From CAXMWX01 sp051008185 (GTDB lineage Bacteria > Pseudomonadota > Gammaproteobacteria > Eutrophobiales > Eutrophobiaceae), in NCBI GenBank assembly GCA_051008185.1, contig JBPCXW010000130.1, forward strand, positions 1-30,425: DNA of 30,425 nt, written 5' to 3'. Position 1 is the stretch's first letter. Each line of letters starts with the position of its first letter. The position numbers were made by a program, and so were the translations under genes. Positions 5,399 through 13,779 of this stretch are shown here, one piece after another. The notes beneath the pieces are model-generated. The model made no database searches. It saw only the letters and a list, made by a program, of their open reading frames with translations, and had not been told where the DNA came from.

Positions 5399-7951
5399 AT
5401 GTATCACAAGAATTTCCGTTCCAGTTTTATTTCACTTGCCGGGATTATCCCGTTGCTTTGTTTTTCACTTACCACTATCGCGCAAGGTGTGCTTGAAGAA
5501 GTCGTGGTCACCGCACAAAAGCGTGAGCAGGGTTTGCAGGATGTCGGCATCGCCATCACCGCCTTCACCGGCGACCAGATGCGCACACTGGGTATTGAAG
5601 AGAGTTTTGATATTGCCGCTTTCTCGCCCGGTGTTCATATCAGCGGCAACCTTGCCGGGCAGAATACCCAGTTTTCCATTCGCGGCGTCACCCAGAATGA
5701 CTTCAACGATGTCATTGAGGCGCCGACCGCTGTCTATCTGGATGAAGGTTATTTCGCCATCGCCCAGGCCCAGACCTTCGCCCTGTTTGATATAGACCGC
5801 GCTGAGATTCTCAAGGGCCCGCAGGGGACCTTGTATGGTCGTAATGCGACCGGCGGTCTGGTGAATTACATCAGCAAAAAGCCCAACTTTGACGGCCCGG
5901 AAGGCTATGTTGATCTGACCTACGGTCGGTTTGATTCACCTGCCCATGCGAATCAGTTCCGGGTGGAGGCGGCCTATGGTACACCCCTGTCAGAGACACA
6001 GGCGGTACGGGTTGCGGTTATGTATAACCAGCATGACGGGTATCTGGAGAATTTGTATCCGGAGGGTGCTTTCGGTGGCCCCCCGGGAGAAGGTGCCGGT
6101 GCCGATATGGGCGATGATGACACCCTGGCCATTCGCGGCAGTCTGTTGCTCAATTCCAGTGAAGACCTGACCATTACCCTGTCGGGCAATGCCGCCAGGA
6201 CGAATGTCGCCACCGGGCCTTATCAGTCCAAGCCGACTATCGGTATCTATAACGCCGGTGGGGAGTTGATCAATGTCATTGACACCCCTGCGACGGAATC
6301 GCGATACAGTATTTGTGCGGCTGGTGCGGGAAACATGTGCACGGGTCCCCTTGCTAACACAGACAATCCCCCCGGGTTCGGTAGTCTAATTAATGTTCCA
6401 GATGGAGGGGATTTCGGTTCGGATCAGAATGACGATGGCTTGCGGGATGACTTTCTGGGTGCCGGCACTCCGACCATGCCGACGGGTGATGGTATGCTTG
6501 ATACCGGCCGTGTAGGAATGGGTGGTGATTTCTTCGGCTATATTGACCCCGATGGTGAAGACTTTACCTCCTCGGGAGATTTTGCCTTTGAAGATTCCGG
6601 TTCAACCGACACTTATGGGATAAATGCCCGTGTTGAATATGACATCAGCGATTCCGTGCGACTCATATCGGTTACCGACTTCAAGGACTACAATAAACTG
6701 TTATTCATTGATGTGGACTCTGCCCCCGTCAACCAGCTGGCGAATTACGCCGCCGTTGATGCCACCAGTTTTACTCAGGAATTCAGGCTTACCGGCCAGA
6801 CAGATCGTAGCAACTGGGTACTCGGCTTTTACTACCTGAACATAGATACGATCTCGGATAACGGCCTGAAAATATCAAACGCCGGTGTCGCCGGCCCGGC
6901 ACAGGATGTGGGCACGGATGCGGAACTGGAAACCAATTCCTATTCCATCTTTGCTCAATATGAATTCTCACTCACCGATCAGCTTACCCTGATCGGCGGA
7001 GTACGGGGCATTCAGGAGGAAAAGGATTTTGTCATGAGCGCAGGCTTGTACACGATGAGTGACAATCCCCGCACGATCCATGTTGGCGACAAGATTATTC
7101 TGGACTTTGGTCCTGCCGGCAGGACCGAATTTGAGGGCAGTAGCTCGGATACCCTCTGGGCCGGCAAGATCCAACTGGACTTTCATGCCTCGGAGGATCT
7201 GTTGCTCTATGCCGGCGTCAATCGGGGAGTAAAAGCAGGTAGTTTCAATACTCCGTTACTGGGTTCATACGTCTCACTGCTACTCAATGGTGCTGGAAAT
7301 GCTGATATTCCCTACACTGAAGAGATCCTGCTGAGCTACGAAGGCGGTTTCAAGGCCACCCTGTTTGACGGCACTACCCGTTTCAACGGCTCGGTCTTTT
7401 ATTACGATTACACCGACTATCAGGCCTTCCTGTTCACCGGTGTCGGCGGTGTCGTGATCAATGCCGATGCCAAGAACTACGGTGTTGAATTTGAGCTCCA
7501 GACCTCGCCGTTTGAGGGCTTTGATGCCCTGGCCAGTGTCAGCTGGTTTGATGCCACGGTGAAGGATGTCCCCAACAGCATCGGTTCAGACATCCTGCTT
7601 GATGTGGACCCGACCTACGCCCCTGAGTTTCAGTTCACGATCATGGCCCGCTACGAATGGCCGATGTTCAACGGCATGATGAACATCAATGGTGATGTCA
7701 GCTATTCCGACGAGTACTACTACAACCTGAGAAACTACGATGCGGACAGGTTTGATTCCTACACCATGGTGAATATGGGCATCGGCTGGGCCAGTGCAGA
7801 CGCCCCCTGGTCGCTGGGCTTCAATATCAACAATGTCACCGACGAAAGAGCCGGCATTCAGGGTTTTGATATCGCCACCGCCTGTGGTTGTAACGAGATC
7901 TCCTTCCGCGCCCCGCGCTGGTTTGGGCTGAACGTCCGTTACGAACTCTGA
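5399..7951 (+). CDS. TonB-dependent outer-membrane receptor
   Basis: The 850-residue product starts with a Sec signal peptide (about residues 1-28, ending TTIAQ). A TonB box EEVVVTAQKRE follows, then a plug domain (FSIRGVTQNDF, ILKGPQGTLYGRNATGG), then a long beta-barrel rich in alternating aromatic strands and ending GLNVRYEL. The final Leu is unusual, as most such barrels end in Phe or Trp. The family imports siderophores, metal complexes, cobalamin or sugars using TonB energy; the ligand cannot be read here. Around residues 300-400 there is an Asp/Gly-rich external-loop-like stretch with an EF-hand or dockerin-like loop beginning at Asp342 (DQNDDGLRDD). AGGAGG lies 6 nt before the ATG, an ideal ribosome-binding site. 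metY follows 90 bp downstream. Confidence 0.95.
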   Translation: MYHKNFRSSFISLAGIIPLLCFSLTTIAQGVLEEVVVTAQKREQGLQDVGIAITAFTGDQMRTLGIEESFDIAAFSPGVHISGNLAGQNTQFSIRGVTQNDFNDVIEAPTAVYLDEGYFAIAQAQTFALFDIDRAEILKGPQGTLYGRNATGGLVNYISKKPNFDGPEGYVDLTYGRFDSPAHANQFRVEAAYGTPLSETQAVRVAVMYNQHDGYLENLYPEGAFGGPPGEGAGADMGDDDTLAIRGSLLLNSSEDLTITLSGNAARTNVATGPYQSKPTIGIYNAGGELINVIDTPATESRYSICAAGAGNMCTGPLANTDNPPGFGSLINVPDGGDFGSDQNDDGLRDDFLGAGTPTMPTGDGMLDTGRVGMGGDFFGYIDPDGEDFTSSGDFAFEDSGSTDTYGINARVEYDISDSVRLISVTDFKDYNKLLFIDVDSAPVNQLANYAAVDATSFTQEFRLTGQTDRSNWVLGFYYLNIDTISDNGLKISNAGVAGPAQDVGTDAELETNSYSIFAQYEFSLTDQLTLIGGVRGIQEEKDFVMSAGLYTMSDNPRTIHVGDKIILDFGPAGRTEFEGSSSDTLWAGKIQLDFHASEDLLLYAGVNRGVKAGSFNTPLLGSYVSLLLNGAGNADIPYTEEILLSYEGGFKATLFDGTTRFNGSVFYYDYTDYQAFLFTGVGGVVINADAKNYGVEFELQTSPFEGFDALASVSWFDATVKDVPNSIGSDILLDVDPTYAPEFQFTIMARYEWPMFNGMMNINGDVSYSDEYYYNLRNYDADRFDSYTMVNMGIGWASADAPWSLGFNINNVTDERAGIQGFDIATACGCNEISFRAPRWFGLNVRYEL

Positions 7952-7980
7952 TAGCGGTAGCAGATACGGGAGGCGGCGAG

Positions 7981-8003
7981 GGGGCGGGCGGCAAGCCCCT
8001 TTT
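7981..8003 (+). terminator. Weak candidate terminator after the TonB receptor gene
   Basis: GGGGC (7981-7985) can pair with GCCCC (7995-7999) around a 9-nt loop, followed by TTTT. The stem is short, so readthrough into metY is likely. Confidence 0.3.
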
Positions 8004-8041
8004 GTCACCTACCCCGAAAAGAGGCCGGTTGGGAGAAAATA

Positions 8042-9313
8042 ATGAAAATAGAAACCAAGGCGATACACAGCGGCTATGCACCTGACCCGGTGACCAAAGC
8101 AGTTGCGGTTCCCATCTACCAGACCAGTTCGTATGCGTTTGATAATACCCAACATGGGGCGGATCTGTTTGATCTGAAGGTTGAGGGGAATATCTATACG
8201 CGCATTATGAACCCGACAAACGCCGTCGTTGAACAACGGCTGGCGGCGATGGAAGGCGGGATCGGGTCTCTTGCACTGGCCTCCGGGATGGCGGCGGTCA
8301 CCTATTCCATCATGACCATCGCGGAGGCGGGGGATAACATCATCTCCACCCCCCAGTTGTATGGCGGCTCCTATAACCTGTTTGCCCATACCTTTCCGCA
8401 GTTTGGTATTGAAACCCGTTTTGCCGATGCCAACGATGTCGATGGTATGGCGGCGTTGATCGATTCCCGTACCAAGGCGATCTTCTGCGAGAGCATCGGC
8501 AATCCGGCCGGCAATATGTCGGACCTGGCCGCCATTGCCGATGCGGCCCATGCGCACGGGGTGCCGGTGATCGTTGATAACACGGTTCCCAGCCCCTATC
8601 TTTGCAGGCCGTTTGAACACGGTTGTGACATCGTTATTCATTCACTGACCAAATATCTCGGCGGCCACGGCACCACCATCGGCGGGGTGATTGTTGATTC
8701 CGGAAAGTTTCCCTGGGCCGAGCATAAGCAACGGTTCCCGCGTCTGAACGAGCCTGATGTCTCCTATCATGGCGTTGTTTATACCGAGGCCCTCGGGGAG
8801 GCGGCCTTTATCGGTCGCGCCCGTGTGGTGCCGCTCAGGAATACCGGCGCGGCTATCTCCCCGTTCAACAGTTTCCTGATATTGCAGGGCATAGAAAGCC
8901 TGCCGGTGCGTATGGACAGGCATTGTGAAAATGCGCTGGCAGTAGCCGAATTTCTTGACGGCCATAAAAAGGTCAGCTGGGTGCGTTATGCCGGGTTGCC
9001 GCAACATCCTGATTATCCGCTGATTGAAAAATACTGCGGGGGGCGTGCGGCCGGTATCCTGAGCTTCGGTATTGGTGGGGACAGCAAGGCAGGGGAGCGT
9101 TTTATTGATGCCTTGCAATTAGTCGTGCGGCTGGTGAATATCGGTGATGCCAAGTCTCTTGCCTGTCATCCCGCGAGCACGACACACCGGCAGTTATCAG
9201 ACGAGGAACTGGAAAAATCCGGGGTGACGCCGGATCTGGTCAGGCTGTCCGTCGGCATAGAACACATAGACGATATTATCGCTGATATTGATCAGGCTTT
9301 GGCACAGGCTTAA
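8042..9313 (+). CDS. metY: O-acetylhomoserine sulfhydrylase (O-acetylhomoserine aminocarboxypropyltransferase)
   Basis: This PLP enzyme joins O-acetylhomoserine with sulfide, or with methanethiol, to give homocysteine or methionine. The 423-residue protein belongs to the Cys/Met-metabolism PLP family, and its length and N-terminus (ETKAIHSGYAPDPVTKAVAVPIYQTSSYAF) fit MetY better than MetB or MetC. Visible motifs are YTRIMNPTN, the cofactor-stacking stretch LYGGSYNLF, VIVDNTVPSPYLCRP and the Schiff-base Lys204 in SLTKYLGGHG. The C-terminal SLACHPASTTH and VRLSVGIEH motifs are also family hallmarks. GGGAG lies 8 nt upstream. Its place before a molybdoenzyme operon suggests, but does not prove, a role using reduced sulfur produced nearby. 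Confidence 0.93.
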   Translation: MKIETKAIHSGYAPDPVTKAVAVPIYQTSSYAFDNTQHGADLFDLKVEGNIYTRIMNPTNAVVEQRLAAMEGGIGSLALASGMAAVTYSIMTIAEAGDNIISTPQLYGGSYNLFAHTFPQFGIETRFADANDVDGMAALIDSRTKAIFCESIGNPAGNMSDLAAIADAAHAHGVPVIVDNTVPSPYLCRPFEHGCDIVIHSLTKYLGGHGTTIGGVIVDSGKFPWAEHKQRFPRLNEPDVSYHGVVYTEALGEAAFIGRARVVPLRNTGAAISPFNSFLILQGIESLPVRMDRHCENALAVAEFLDGHKKVSWVRYAGLPQHPDYPLIEKYCGGRAAGILSFGIGGDSKAGERFIDALQLVVRLVNIGDAKSLACHPASTTHRQLSDEELEKSGVTPDLVRLSVGIEHIDDIIADIDQALAQA

Positions 9314-9392
9314 TCTGTAAGGGCTTGATTGCTGTAAAGAACCTTGACCACTGTAAATAAGGTAGGTAGGCCTAAAAACCGGGGCCGGCTTC

Positions 9393-9401
9393 TGCTATAA
9401 T
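9393..9401 (+). promoter_or_regulatory. Candidate extended -10 promoter for the molybdoenzyme operon
   Basis: TGCTATAAT (9393-9401) is a perfect extended -10 element (TGnTATAAT) 36 bp before the first start codon of the catalytic subunit. No good -35 box lies at the correct distance, which extended -10 promoters can tolerate. Confidence 0.5.
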
Positions 9402-9436
9402 CCTGCTTCAATGCTAGCGACACCCTCTGGAGACAG

Positions 9437-12187
9437 ATGATGCATGCCAAAGTTGAACCGGAAGTAAAAAAACTCTCCACCTACTGCTACCAGTGCGTGA
9501 ACGGGCCTGACCTGCTCAGTGTTAAGGTCGTGGACGGGGTCGCTACCGAGATTGGACCGAATTTTGATCTCAAGGGTGAACACCCCGCCGACGGCAAGGT
9601 CTGCGTCAAACCCTTCGGGCTGGTACAAAAACTGTATAACCCGCATCGCATCAAGCGCCCGATGAAGCGCACCAATCCCCGCAAGGGCCGACATGAAGAC
9701 CCCGGCTGGGAGGAGATCAGTTGGGAAGAGGCACTGGATACCATCGCCGACAAAATGAAGGCCGCCAAGGCCAAGGGGCTGTTGGATGAAAACGGCAACC
9801 CGCGGCTGGCCTTCACCACCGGTGGCGCGGCCACGCCGTTCAAATATATGGGTTCTTTCCCCTGTCTGCTGTTTGCCTGGGGGCCGTTTGATCAAAGCCT
9901 GGGGGCCGGCGGTACCGTCAAGTGTTATCACACCGAGCACATGTTCGGTGAGTTGTGGCACCGGGCCTTTACCATCTTGCCGGATACACCCCGTTGTGAA
10001 TACCTGATCTCTTTCGGCAGTAATATAGACGCATCCGGCGGCGTCACCGGCGTACGCCGACACGCCGATGCACGTAAGCGGGGCATGAAACGGATTCAAC
10101 TTGAACCGCATCTGTCTGTTACCGGTGCCAATGCCACCGAGTGGATCCCGATCAAGACAAAGACCGACAACGCGGTGTTGTTCGCGATGTTGCATGTGAT
10201 GTTGCATGAGACATCCATCAACAAACTGGATGTGGAGTTCCTGAAGACCATGACCGCCTCCCCCTATCTGGTCGGGCCGAACGGTTTTTATCTGCGCGAC
10301 CCGAAGACACAAAAACCCCTGATCTGGGACAACAACCGCGGTGCCGCAGTGCCCCACGACACCGCCGAGACAAACCCGGCCCTGCTGGGTGGTTTTACCG
10401 TCAAGGACTGCATGGAGATCGGCGCCGATGAGGAGACCTGGCAACATGACTCGGTGGCGGCCGATACCGGTCTGGAAAAGGCCCGGCAACAGGTCGCCGA
10501 GACCACACCGGAGTTTGCCGAAACACTGTCGGAGGTGCCCGCCGCCACTATTCGGCGCATCGTCAGCGAATACATTGCCCACGCCCACATCGGCGAGACC
10601 GAAGTAGTGGATGGTCGCACCCTGCCCTATCGCCCGGTCGCCACGGTGTTGGGCAAATCGGTGAATAACGGCTGGGGGGCGTATGAATGTGTCTGGGCAC
10701 ATACCATGATGCAGGTATTGGTCGGTGCCCTGGAGGTACCCGGCGGCATGTTGGGTAGCACCACCCATGTCGCCGGTGATACGGACTGGGAACGGTCGCT
10801 AACCGTCGCCGCCGGTGAAGATGGCTTTATGACCCACACCTTTACCGCCACCGACAAGGAAGGCTGGAATGCCAACCCGTTCACCCGCCATGCCCATGAT
10901 GCCCTGACACCGATGGGCGGCAATAACATGGGCGCGCAACTGTTCGGCTCCACCACCTTCGCCTGGTTGCGGCTGCAAGGCAAGGCCGCCGATTCCTGGC
11001 CGCGGCCCAAGCCGCCGGATGTCTGGTTTCTTTACAAGTGCAACCCGGCCATCTCTCATTCCGAGACCGACAAGATGGGCGATGCGATGGCGGATTTTCC
11101 GTTTGTCGCCGCCTTTGCCTATACCCTGGATGAGAGTAATCACTATGCCGATGTGCTGATGCCCGAGGCCACCGATCTGGAAAGCGATCAGTTACACCGT
11201 ATCGGCGGCAGCCATTATTTTGAGAACCACTGGGAGTCGGAGGGCTGGGCCTTGCGTCAGGCGGTGATTGAACCGTTGCACGAGGCCAAAGACTTCAGCT
11301 GGATAGCCAAAGAACTGGCCAAACGCGTCGGCTTGCTGAAAGACTATAACATGGTGATCAACGGCGGCGGTTGCGGCATCCCGTTGCAAACCGATGACTA
11401 TGACTTTTCACTGGATCCCGACCGGGAACATGATCAGGAGGCGATCTGGAATGCCGTCAGCAAGGCGGCCAGTTTTGATCTCAGCGGCGGCAAGGAAGTG
11501 CTGGACCTGGACTGGTTCAGGCAACACGGTTTCAAGACCCGTCCTTATTCGCGCCTGAACTGGTATCTGTATCACAGGCTGGCCGATCTGAACCTGCGCT
11601 TTGAACTGCCCTATCAGGAGCGCTATTACCGTATGGGCAAGCAGCTTGCCAATCGCCTGCACGAGACCGGTGTCAACTGGTGGGACAGACAACTGGCCGA
11701 ATACCGCCCGCTGCCGCATTGCACTGATCTGAACCGGCTCTGGGATGAGATCATTGAGCGCAACCACGATGTCAAGGCGGCGGACTTTCCTTTCTGGTTA
11801 CTGACCGGGCGTTCCATGCAATATGCCTGGGGTTCCAATGTCGGGATTCAGTTGATGAAGGAAGTGGCGGACAATGTGTTCGGCCATGACGGCATTATCA
11901 TGAACGTCGGGGTGGCGCAGGAGATGGGCATTGAAGACGGCGATCTGATCGAGGTTACCTCGCCGGTGAATGCCACCCGCGGTTATGCCAGATTGCGCCA
12001 GGGTGTGCGCCCTGATGTGGTCGTCATGATCGCCCAGTTCGGGCAATGGAAGATGCCGTTTGCGAAGGATATGAAACGTCCGGGGCTGAATGCGCTGGTG
12101 CCGATGAATGTGGATTCCCTGGATGCCGGCGGTTCCAGTATTGATGGCACCAAGGTTTATATCACCCGTATAGGGGCAGGCCCGTGA
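9437..12187 (+). CDS. DMSO-reductase-family molybdopterin oxidoreductase, catalytic subunit (phenylacetyl-CoA:acceptor-oxidoreductase-like)
   Basis: The 916-residue protein is a bis-MGD molybdoenzyme. N-terminal Cys17, Cys20 (CYQC) and Cys56 (KVCVKPFG) resemble the FS0 cluster site, but the third Cys of the usual CxxCxxxC motif is absent (CVNGPD), so the cluster is altered or lost. Cys163 in GTVKCYHTEH is the likely Mo ligand. Cofactor-binding motifs follow (SFGSNIDASGG; LEPHLSVTGANATEWIPI), and a molydop-binding domain covers about residues 770-910 (WLLTGRSMQYAWGSN). No Tat signal is present, so the subunit should stay cytoplasmic. The FS0-region pattern recalls PadB-type enzymes from memory of that family; the substrate is unknown, and sulfur or arsenic oxyanion reductases are alternatives. 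Two tandem ATGs (9437, 9440) follow the GGAG. It overlaps the next gene by 4 bp (GTGA). Confidence 0.88.
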   Translation: MMHAKVEPEVKKLSTYCYQCVNGPDLLSVKVVDGVATEIGPNFDLKGEHPADGKVCVKPFGLVQKLYNPHRIKRPMKRTNPRKGRHEDPGWEEISWEEALDTIADKMKAAKAKGLLDENGNPRLAFTTGGAATPFKYMGSFPCLLFAWGPFDQSLGAGGTVKCYHTEHMFGELWHRAFTILPDTPRCEYLISFGSNIDASGGVTGVRRHADARKRGMKRIQLEPHLSVTGANATEWIPIKTKTDNAVLFAMLHVMLHETSINKLDVEFLKTMTASPYLVGPNGFYLRDPKTQKPLIWDNNRGAAVPHDTAETNPALLGGFTVKDCMEIGADEETWQHDSVAADTGLEKARQQVAETTPEFAETLSEVPAATIRRIVSEYIAHAHIGETEVVDGRTLPYRPVATVLGKSVNNGWGAYECVWAHTMMQVLVGALEVPGGMLGSTTHVAGDTDWERSLTVAAGEDGFMTHTFTATDKEGWNANPFTRHAHDALTPMGGNNMGAQLFGSTTFAWLRLQGKAADSWPRPKPPDVWFLYKCNPAISHSETDKMGDAMADFPFVAAFAYTLDESNHYADVLMPEATDLESDQLHRIGGSHYFENHWESEGWALRQAVIEPLHEAKDFSWIAKELAKRVGLLKDYNMVINGGGCGIPLQTDDYDFSLDPDREHDQEAIWNAVSKAASFDLSGGKEVLDLDWFRQHGFKTRPYSRLNWYLYHRLADLNLRFELPYQERYYRMGKQLANRLHETGVNWWDRQLAEYRPLPHCTDLNRLWDEIIERNHDVKAADFPFWLLTGRSMQYAWGSNVGIQLMKEVADNVFGHDGIIMNVGVAQEMGIEDGDLIEVTSPVNATRGYARLRQGVRPDVVVMIAQFGQWKMPFAKDMKRPGLNALVPMNVDSLDAGGSSIDGTKVYITRIGAGP

Positions 12188-12855
12188 CCCGCTATGTAAT
12201 GATAGCCGACCTCAATCGCTGTGTCGGTTGCCAGACCTGCACCGCCGCCTGCAAGCACACCAATGCCACGCCGCCCGGCGTACAGTGGCGCAAGGTGCTG
12301 GATGTGGAGTGGGGTGAATACCCTGATGTTGACCGCCTGTTTATCCCCGTGGGTTGCCAGCATTGTGCCGACCCGCCCTGCATGCATGTGTGTCCCTCTA
12401 CCGCCACCGGCCAGCGTGAGGATGGCATTGTTACGATTGATTATGATCTCTGTATCGGTTGCAGTTATTGCACGGTCGCCTGTCCTTATCAGGCGCGCTA
12501 CAAAGTGGATAAACCGATGTTTGCCTACGGCAGCGAGCCGACCGAGGACGAGGCCAAACGCTTTGATGCGAAACGTCTGGGAGTGGCACAGAAATGCACC
12601 TTCTGCTCTGACCGTGTGGATGCCGGTCTGGCACAGGGGCTGACACCGGGTGTGGACCCGGATGCCACACCGGCCTGCGTGAATTCCTGTATCGCCGATG
12701 CCCTGAGCTTTGGTGATATTGAGGATGAGAACAGCAATGTCTCCGAACTGCTGGCGGAGAACAGCTGGTTCCAGATGCATGCCGAGTTGGGCACCGAGCC
12801 GGGCTTTTATTATCTCTGGGATCAGGAGCCGCCGGCGGAGGTGTCGGATGGATAA
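12184..12855 (+). CDS. Molybdoenzyme electron-transfer subunit with four [4Fe-4S] sites (DmsB/PhsB/NrfC-like)
   Basis: This 223-residue subunit passes electrons between the catalytic subunit and the membrane anchor. Four Cys groups are visible: CVGCQTCTAACK near residue 13, CQHCADPPCMHVCP near 58, CIGCSYCTVACP near 91, and CTFC with later Cys residues in ACVNSC. They imply four cubane clusters, as in DmsB. No signal peptide is present, consistent with the cytoplasmic catalytic subunit. The start is GTG at 12184, overlapping the upstream stop as GTGA and implying translational coupling; the stop overlaps the next gene's ATG by 8 bp. The linker region (residues 110-150) is rich in charged residues. 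Confidence 0.92.
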   Translation: MTRYVMIADLNRCVGCQTCTAACKHTNATPPGVQWRKVLDVEWGEYPDVDRLFIPVGCQHCADPPCMHVCPSTATGQREDGIVTIDYDLCIGCSYCTVACPYQARYKVDKPMFAYGSEPTEDEAKRFDAKRLGVAQKCTFCSDRVDAGLAQGLTPGVDPDATPACVNSCIADALSFGDIEDENSNVSELLAENSWFQMHAELGTEPGFYYLWDQEPPAEVSDG

Positions 12856-13765
12856 GATCGTGAATAGTTTTGGTAACGCCTTGCAGACCCAGTGGGACTG
12901 GCGGGCCGTCGGCAACTTTACCTTTGCTGGTAGCGGTGGTGCGCTGTTGTTGATGATCGCGGTGGCGTATTTTCAGAATGTGCCTGCTATTCCCGTCAGC
13001 CTGACCGCCCTGGTGCTGGTCGGGCTGGGGCTGTTTTGTGTGTGGCTGGAGATCGGTCGTCCCTGGCGTTTTCTGAATGTGTTTTTTCATCCGCAGACCT
13101 CCTGGATGACGCGGGAGGCCTCGGTGGCGGTGCTGTTGTTTGCGGTGACCCTGGCCGGGATACTGTTGCGGTTGCCGCTCGCCTTTACCGCGGCCGGTGC
13201 GCTGGGCTTGCTGTTCCTGTATTGCCAGGGCCTGATCCTGCGTGCCAGCAAGGGCATTCCTGTCTGGCGTGAGCCTGCGGTGGTGCCGCTGATCGTATTG
13301 ACCGGTCTGGCGGAGGGGGCGGCGTTGTTATTGCTGTTGCTGATCTTCACCAATCAGCAACAGCCGTGGTTGTTTTATGCCCTGCCCTGCCTGTTACTGC
13401 TGCGGTTGTTCGGCTGGTTGCGCTATCGGCATAAACTCGCCGTCGGCAAGACGCCGGTCGCGGCCATCAGGACACTTGACGGGATACACCCTCTGTATCT
13501 GATCATCGGCAACCTTGCCCCCCTGTTGCTGTTGATCTGCATCCTGCCCTTTCCGGCCTTTACCAAACCCTTTGGCCTGGCCGCCGGTGTGCTGGCCCTG
13601 TTCGGCGGCTGGTTGATGAAGTTCACCGTGGTTGCCCGCGCCGCCCATGTGCAGGGCTACGCCCTGGGCAAACTGCAAAAAGGTCGGCCGCAGCAGATCA
13701 AGCCGCCGGTGAGACGGGAGCGGGATCGGTTTGTGTTTGATCGGCAGTATCAGGGAACGGAATAG
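12848..13765 (+). CDS. NrfD/DmsC-like membrane anchor subunit
   Basis: The 305-residue protein has about eight hydrophobic segments, Leu-rich and typical of DmsC/NrfD quinol-interacting anchors, and no heme-binding pattern that I can see. Conserved-looking elements are CVWLEIGRPWRFLNVFFHPQTSWMTRE (residues about 58-84, described in parts), a motif typical of the DmsC/NrfD family, and LLILTGLAEGA-type helices further on. It should tie the catalytic and iron-sulfur subunits to the inner membrane and exchange electrons with the quinone pool. The start at 12848 overlaps the previous stop by 8 bp (ATGGATAA). The C-terminal tail is basic and cytoplasmic-looking. The gene converges on lpdA with only 14 bp between stops. 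Confidence 0.88.
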   Translation: MDKIVNSFGNALQTQWDWRAVGNFTFAGSGGALLLMIAVAYFQNVPAIPVSLTALVLVGLGLFCVWLEIGRPWRFLNVFFHPQTSWMTREASVAVLLFAVTLAGILLRLPLAFTAAGALGLLFLYCQGLILRASKGIPVWREPAVVPLIVLTGLAEGAALLLLLLIFTNQQQPWLFYALPCLLLLRLFGWLRYRHKLAVGKTPVAAIRTLDGIHPLYLIIGNLAPLLLLICILPFPAFTKPFGLAAGVLALFGGWLMKFTVVARAAHVQGYALGKLQKGRPQQIKPPVRRERDRFVFDRQYQGTE

Positions 13766-13779
13766 CAGTAACGCTGCAT

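Noticed and set aside
9395..10768. Long minus-strand open frame (457 codons) opposite the molybdoenzyme catalytic gene
   Set aside because: It lies within the well-supported plus-strand gene, has no recognisable domain and has the Gly/His/Arg-rich composition of an antisense shadow.
12157..12915. Minus-strand open frame opposite the iron-sulfur subunit
   Set aside because: The plus-strand frame has four complete cysteine cluster motifs; the antisense frame has no domain signal.
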